A stretch of 20,268 bases of DNA from Welwitschia mirabilis. Its lineage: Eukaryota > Gnetophyta > Gnetopsida > Welwitschiales. The notes beneath the pieces are model-generated. The model worked only from the letters and a program-made list of their open reading frames with translations. It was not told the origin of the DNA and made no database searches. Positions within the stretch are counted from its first letter, which is position 1; every line of letters begins with the position of its first letter. The translations under genes were made by a program, and so were the position numbers. Below are positions 18,740 through 20,268 of the stretch, piece after piece. The stretch spans positions 169,620,663-169,640,930 of the forward strand of contig JBOZIK010000001.1 of the NCBI GenBank assembly GCA_051453625.1. Reading direction: 5' to 3'.

Positions 18740-19409
18740 CTGTGTACAAAGGAAACACATTTAAGCCTGTAATTAAAAAAAGGATGCATGCAAATTCAAA
18801 TATGACAACTTCCAAGTTCACAAGTTCAATATGAGCAAATTTAGACTTGAAAATCTGTATGTTTCATCTCTCCCTTAAGAATTAAACTAAGAATCAAAAT
18901 CACATATATACGAGAGAAATTAGAAAAATAATGCACTACTAACATTTTTTGCATTTGCAATTGTGTTACTCCCTTTCACTTAATACATAATATACAGGTT
19001 CCTTTGACACTGTTACAAGTTATTAAACTTCAAAATGATTATCCTCCACTTTAAAAATATCCTGTTCCAACCAAGCCTATATCCCTGTGCACTGCTCAAT
19101 TAGTTCATGATTGCATGCAAAGCATTGTTTATGTCTAATGTCTCAACTACAAAGGTATATTCTTAATCTTCTACCAAGATCATCTTTCTGAGGTTCTAAA
19201 ATCACTGTTACCATGGAAATGCTCTTCTATACCAATAACATTTACCTTATAGATGGTGTTTTGTTCTAGAATTTACTATTCGTTGTAAACTTTTTTAGTC
19301 ACAAATAAGTTTCCTTAAGTTTTATTTACCATTAAATCAAAAGCACCAAAGACGGAAAGCATAATGCATCTTCTCAAATTCGTATTATACTCTAACAAGA
19401 AAGACTACA
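18740..19409. other. Intron between exon 1 and the copia LTR
   Basis: No exon candidate with matching splice sites and phase was found. No repeat structure was recognised. The 5' exons of the minus-strand gene must lie beyond the copia element, outside the window. Confidence 0.4.
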
Positions 19410-19775
19410 TGTGGTAAGAATAGCAGCAAAAAATAGCAAAAACAAAAAGCAAAACAGCACACAGGATTTACGTGGAAACCCTAATGTGGGTAAAAACCAC
19501 GGAAGCAATGCAGAGCTCTCTTAAGATTTCGAGAAATAGTCCAAGGACACAAGCTGTCCTAAATAGCTAGAGTGTTTAGAATATGTTCCTCCTCCCTCAA
19601 AACCCTTCCCTTTAAATAGGCTCACTTTAGGTCAAAAAGCCTAATTTTACATGACTTTCTAAACAGCCCCCCTCTCACTTTATAACATAAAAAAAGAAAT
19701 ACACTTTATAGACAAAGTGCTACAACAAGGGAAAAATAGAAGATACAAAAGAGGATTTGGCTTCAAGTCTAAGAA
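19410..19775 (-). mobile_element. 3' LTR of a copia element
   Basis: It lies directly downstream of the RNase H remnant on the minus strand. The minus strand has a purine-rich tract, CTTCGAAGGGGAGAATT, then a probable LTR start with a decayed TG. A TATA-like CTATTTAAAGGG occurs at 19611-19619. The phrase CCGTGGTTTTTACCC followed by AGGGTTTCCACGTAAATCC (19465-19502) is characteristic of plant copia LTRs. The outer end is set at the TGTGG starting at 19410 and is uncertain by some bases. The matching 5' LTR is outside the window. Confidence 0.65.
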
Positions 19776-19790
19776 TTCTCCCCTTCGAAG
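19776..19790 (-). other. Polypurine tract of the copia element
   Basis: The minus strand reads GAAGGGGAGAAT just before the LTR, where the plus-strand primer of an LTR retrotransposon is expected. Confidence 0.55.
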
Positions 19791-19860
19791 ACAAATCTAA
19801 CCAGCCTCCAAGAACCAAGAGAGATGCATTGCTTCAAAGTGTTCCTTTGTTGTCCATTGC

Positions 19861-20266
19861 TCAAGTTATGGCAATTCCAAGCTTTCCTTTACAGAAGTTG
19901 TGCTTCTCTACTGCCACCACCTTTGTAAGAGAATCAGCAACGTTAAACTTCGTATGAATCTTGTGAATGTTAACCGACTCACATTCAACTATTTCTCTTA
20001 CAAAACGCAATCTGATATCAATATGTTTTGTCTTAGCATGAAAGCCTGAATTCTTAGCAAGACGTATTGCCCTTTTGACTGTCACAAAACACAAACATTT
20101 GCCTTGTTTTAAACCAAACAAAGCAAGAAACCTGCGCAAACAAATCACCTCCTTGCAAGCTTCTGTAAGCGTCACATATTACGCTTCAATGGCGGACAAA
20201 GTCACTAACGCTTACATCCGAGACAACCAACTAATTGCTGCCTCTGCAAGTGTCAATGCATAACCA
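19861..20266 (-). pseudogene. Ty1/copia RNase H remnant, C-terminal
   Basis: The minus strand reads the end of a copia pol gene in one frame: GYALTLAEAAISWLSRM, stop, ALVTLSAIEA, stop, then YVTLTEACKEVICLRRFLAL, AIRLAKNSGFHAKTKHIDIR, FVREIVECESVNIHKIHT and NVADSLTKVV. The family's TEAEY motif is IEA-stop-Y, so the catalytic Glu is replaced by a stop. The family's CDSQSA motif is FVTVKRA, so the catalytic Asp is lost. There are no frameshifts in the visible part, which suggests a younger insertion than the gypsy remnant. The rest of pol lies beyond the right edge. Confidence 0.9.
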
Positions 20267-20268
20267 AT

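Noticed and set aside
1-20268. tRNA, rRNA, CRISPR, operon or plasmid-type features
   Set aside because: None was found; the sequence has plant intron and retrotransposon character throughout.

Overview
The window looks like nuclear DNA from a land plant with a large, repeat-rich genome. It is AT-rich, has no long intact ORF, and holds decayed Ty1/copia and Ty3/gypsy retrotransposon pieces, LTRs, tandem repeats and two assembly gaps (2767-2866 and 16001-16545). A gymnosperm would fit the very long intron proposed here, but that is inference and the sequence does not name a species.

The main result is a probable split gene on the minus strand that frames the whole window. At the right, four short exon candidates (18739-18680, 18575-18403, 17883-17766, then one ending at 17510) have AG/GT borders and reading phases that join without a stop. 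They encode a leucine-rich, probably helical protein segment. The fourth ends in phase 1. The next good candidate in the right phase is about 15.4 kb further on, at 2120-2011, followed by candidates at 1913, 1731-1576, 1323/1306-1233, 970-753 and 611. I read 2121-17509 as one giant intron filled with transposon debris. The left-hand exons carry a homopolymer frameshift, a second frameshift or stop, a possible TAG, and a tandem duplication that copies an exon end with its splice donor. The 3' part may therefore be decaying, or there may be base errors. I do not recognise the protein family.

Inside the intron, from left to right: an LTR-end-like repeat in tandem running into gap 1 (2634-2766); a quiet AT-rich stretch; a gypsy integrase remnant on the minus strand (about 4160-4990); a second LTR-end copy (6366-6421); a gag-like remnant on the minus strand (about 7300-7900); tandem repeats of about 204 bp (8491-8898) and 74 bp (9108-9255); a cysteine-rich ORF (9754-9972); a Pro/Ser/Thr-rich ORF (10681-10917); a solo LTR of 1086 bp with a 4/5-matching target duplication (11305-12390) and an internal minisatellite of about 56 bp; an ORF that looks like a plastid transit peptide (12735-13052); a third LTR-end copy beside a primer-binding-site-like sequence (13660-13775); and a 123-bp tandem repeat running into gap 2 (15771-16000). 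A 144-bp tandem duplication lies at 17064-17323, between gap 2 and the 17510 exon.

At the right edge, upstream of the first exon seen, lies the 3' end of a dead copia element on the minus strand: an RNase H remnant (19861-20266), a polypurine tract and a 3' LTR (about 19410-19775). It probably sits in another intron of the same gene, whose 5' exons would lie beyond the window. No tRNA, rRNA, CRISPR array or bacterial-type feature was seen.
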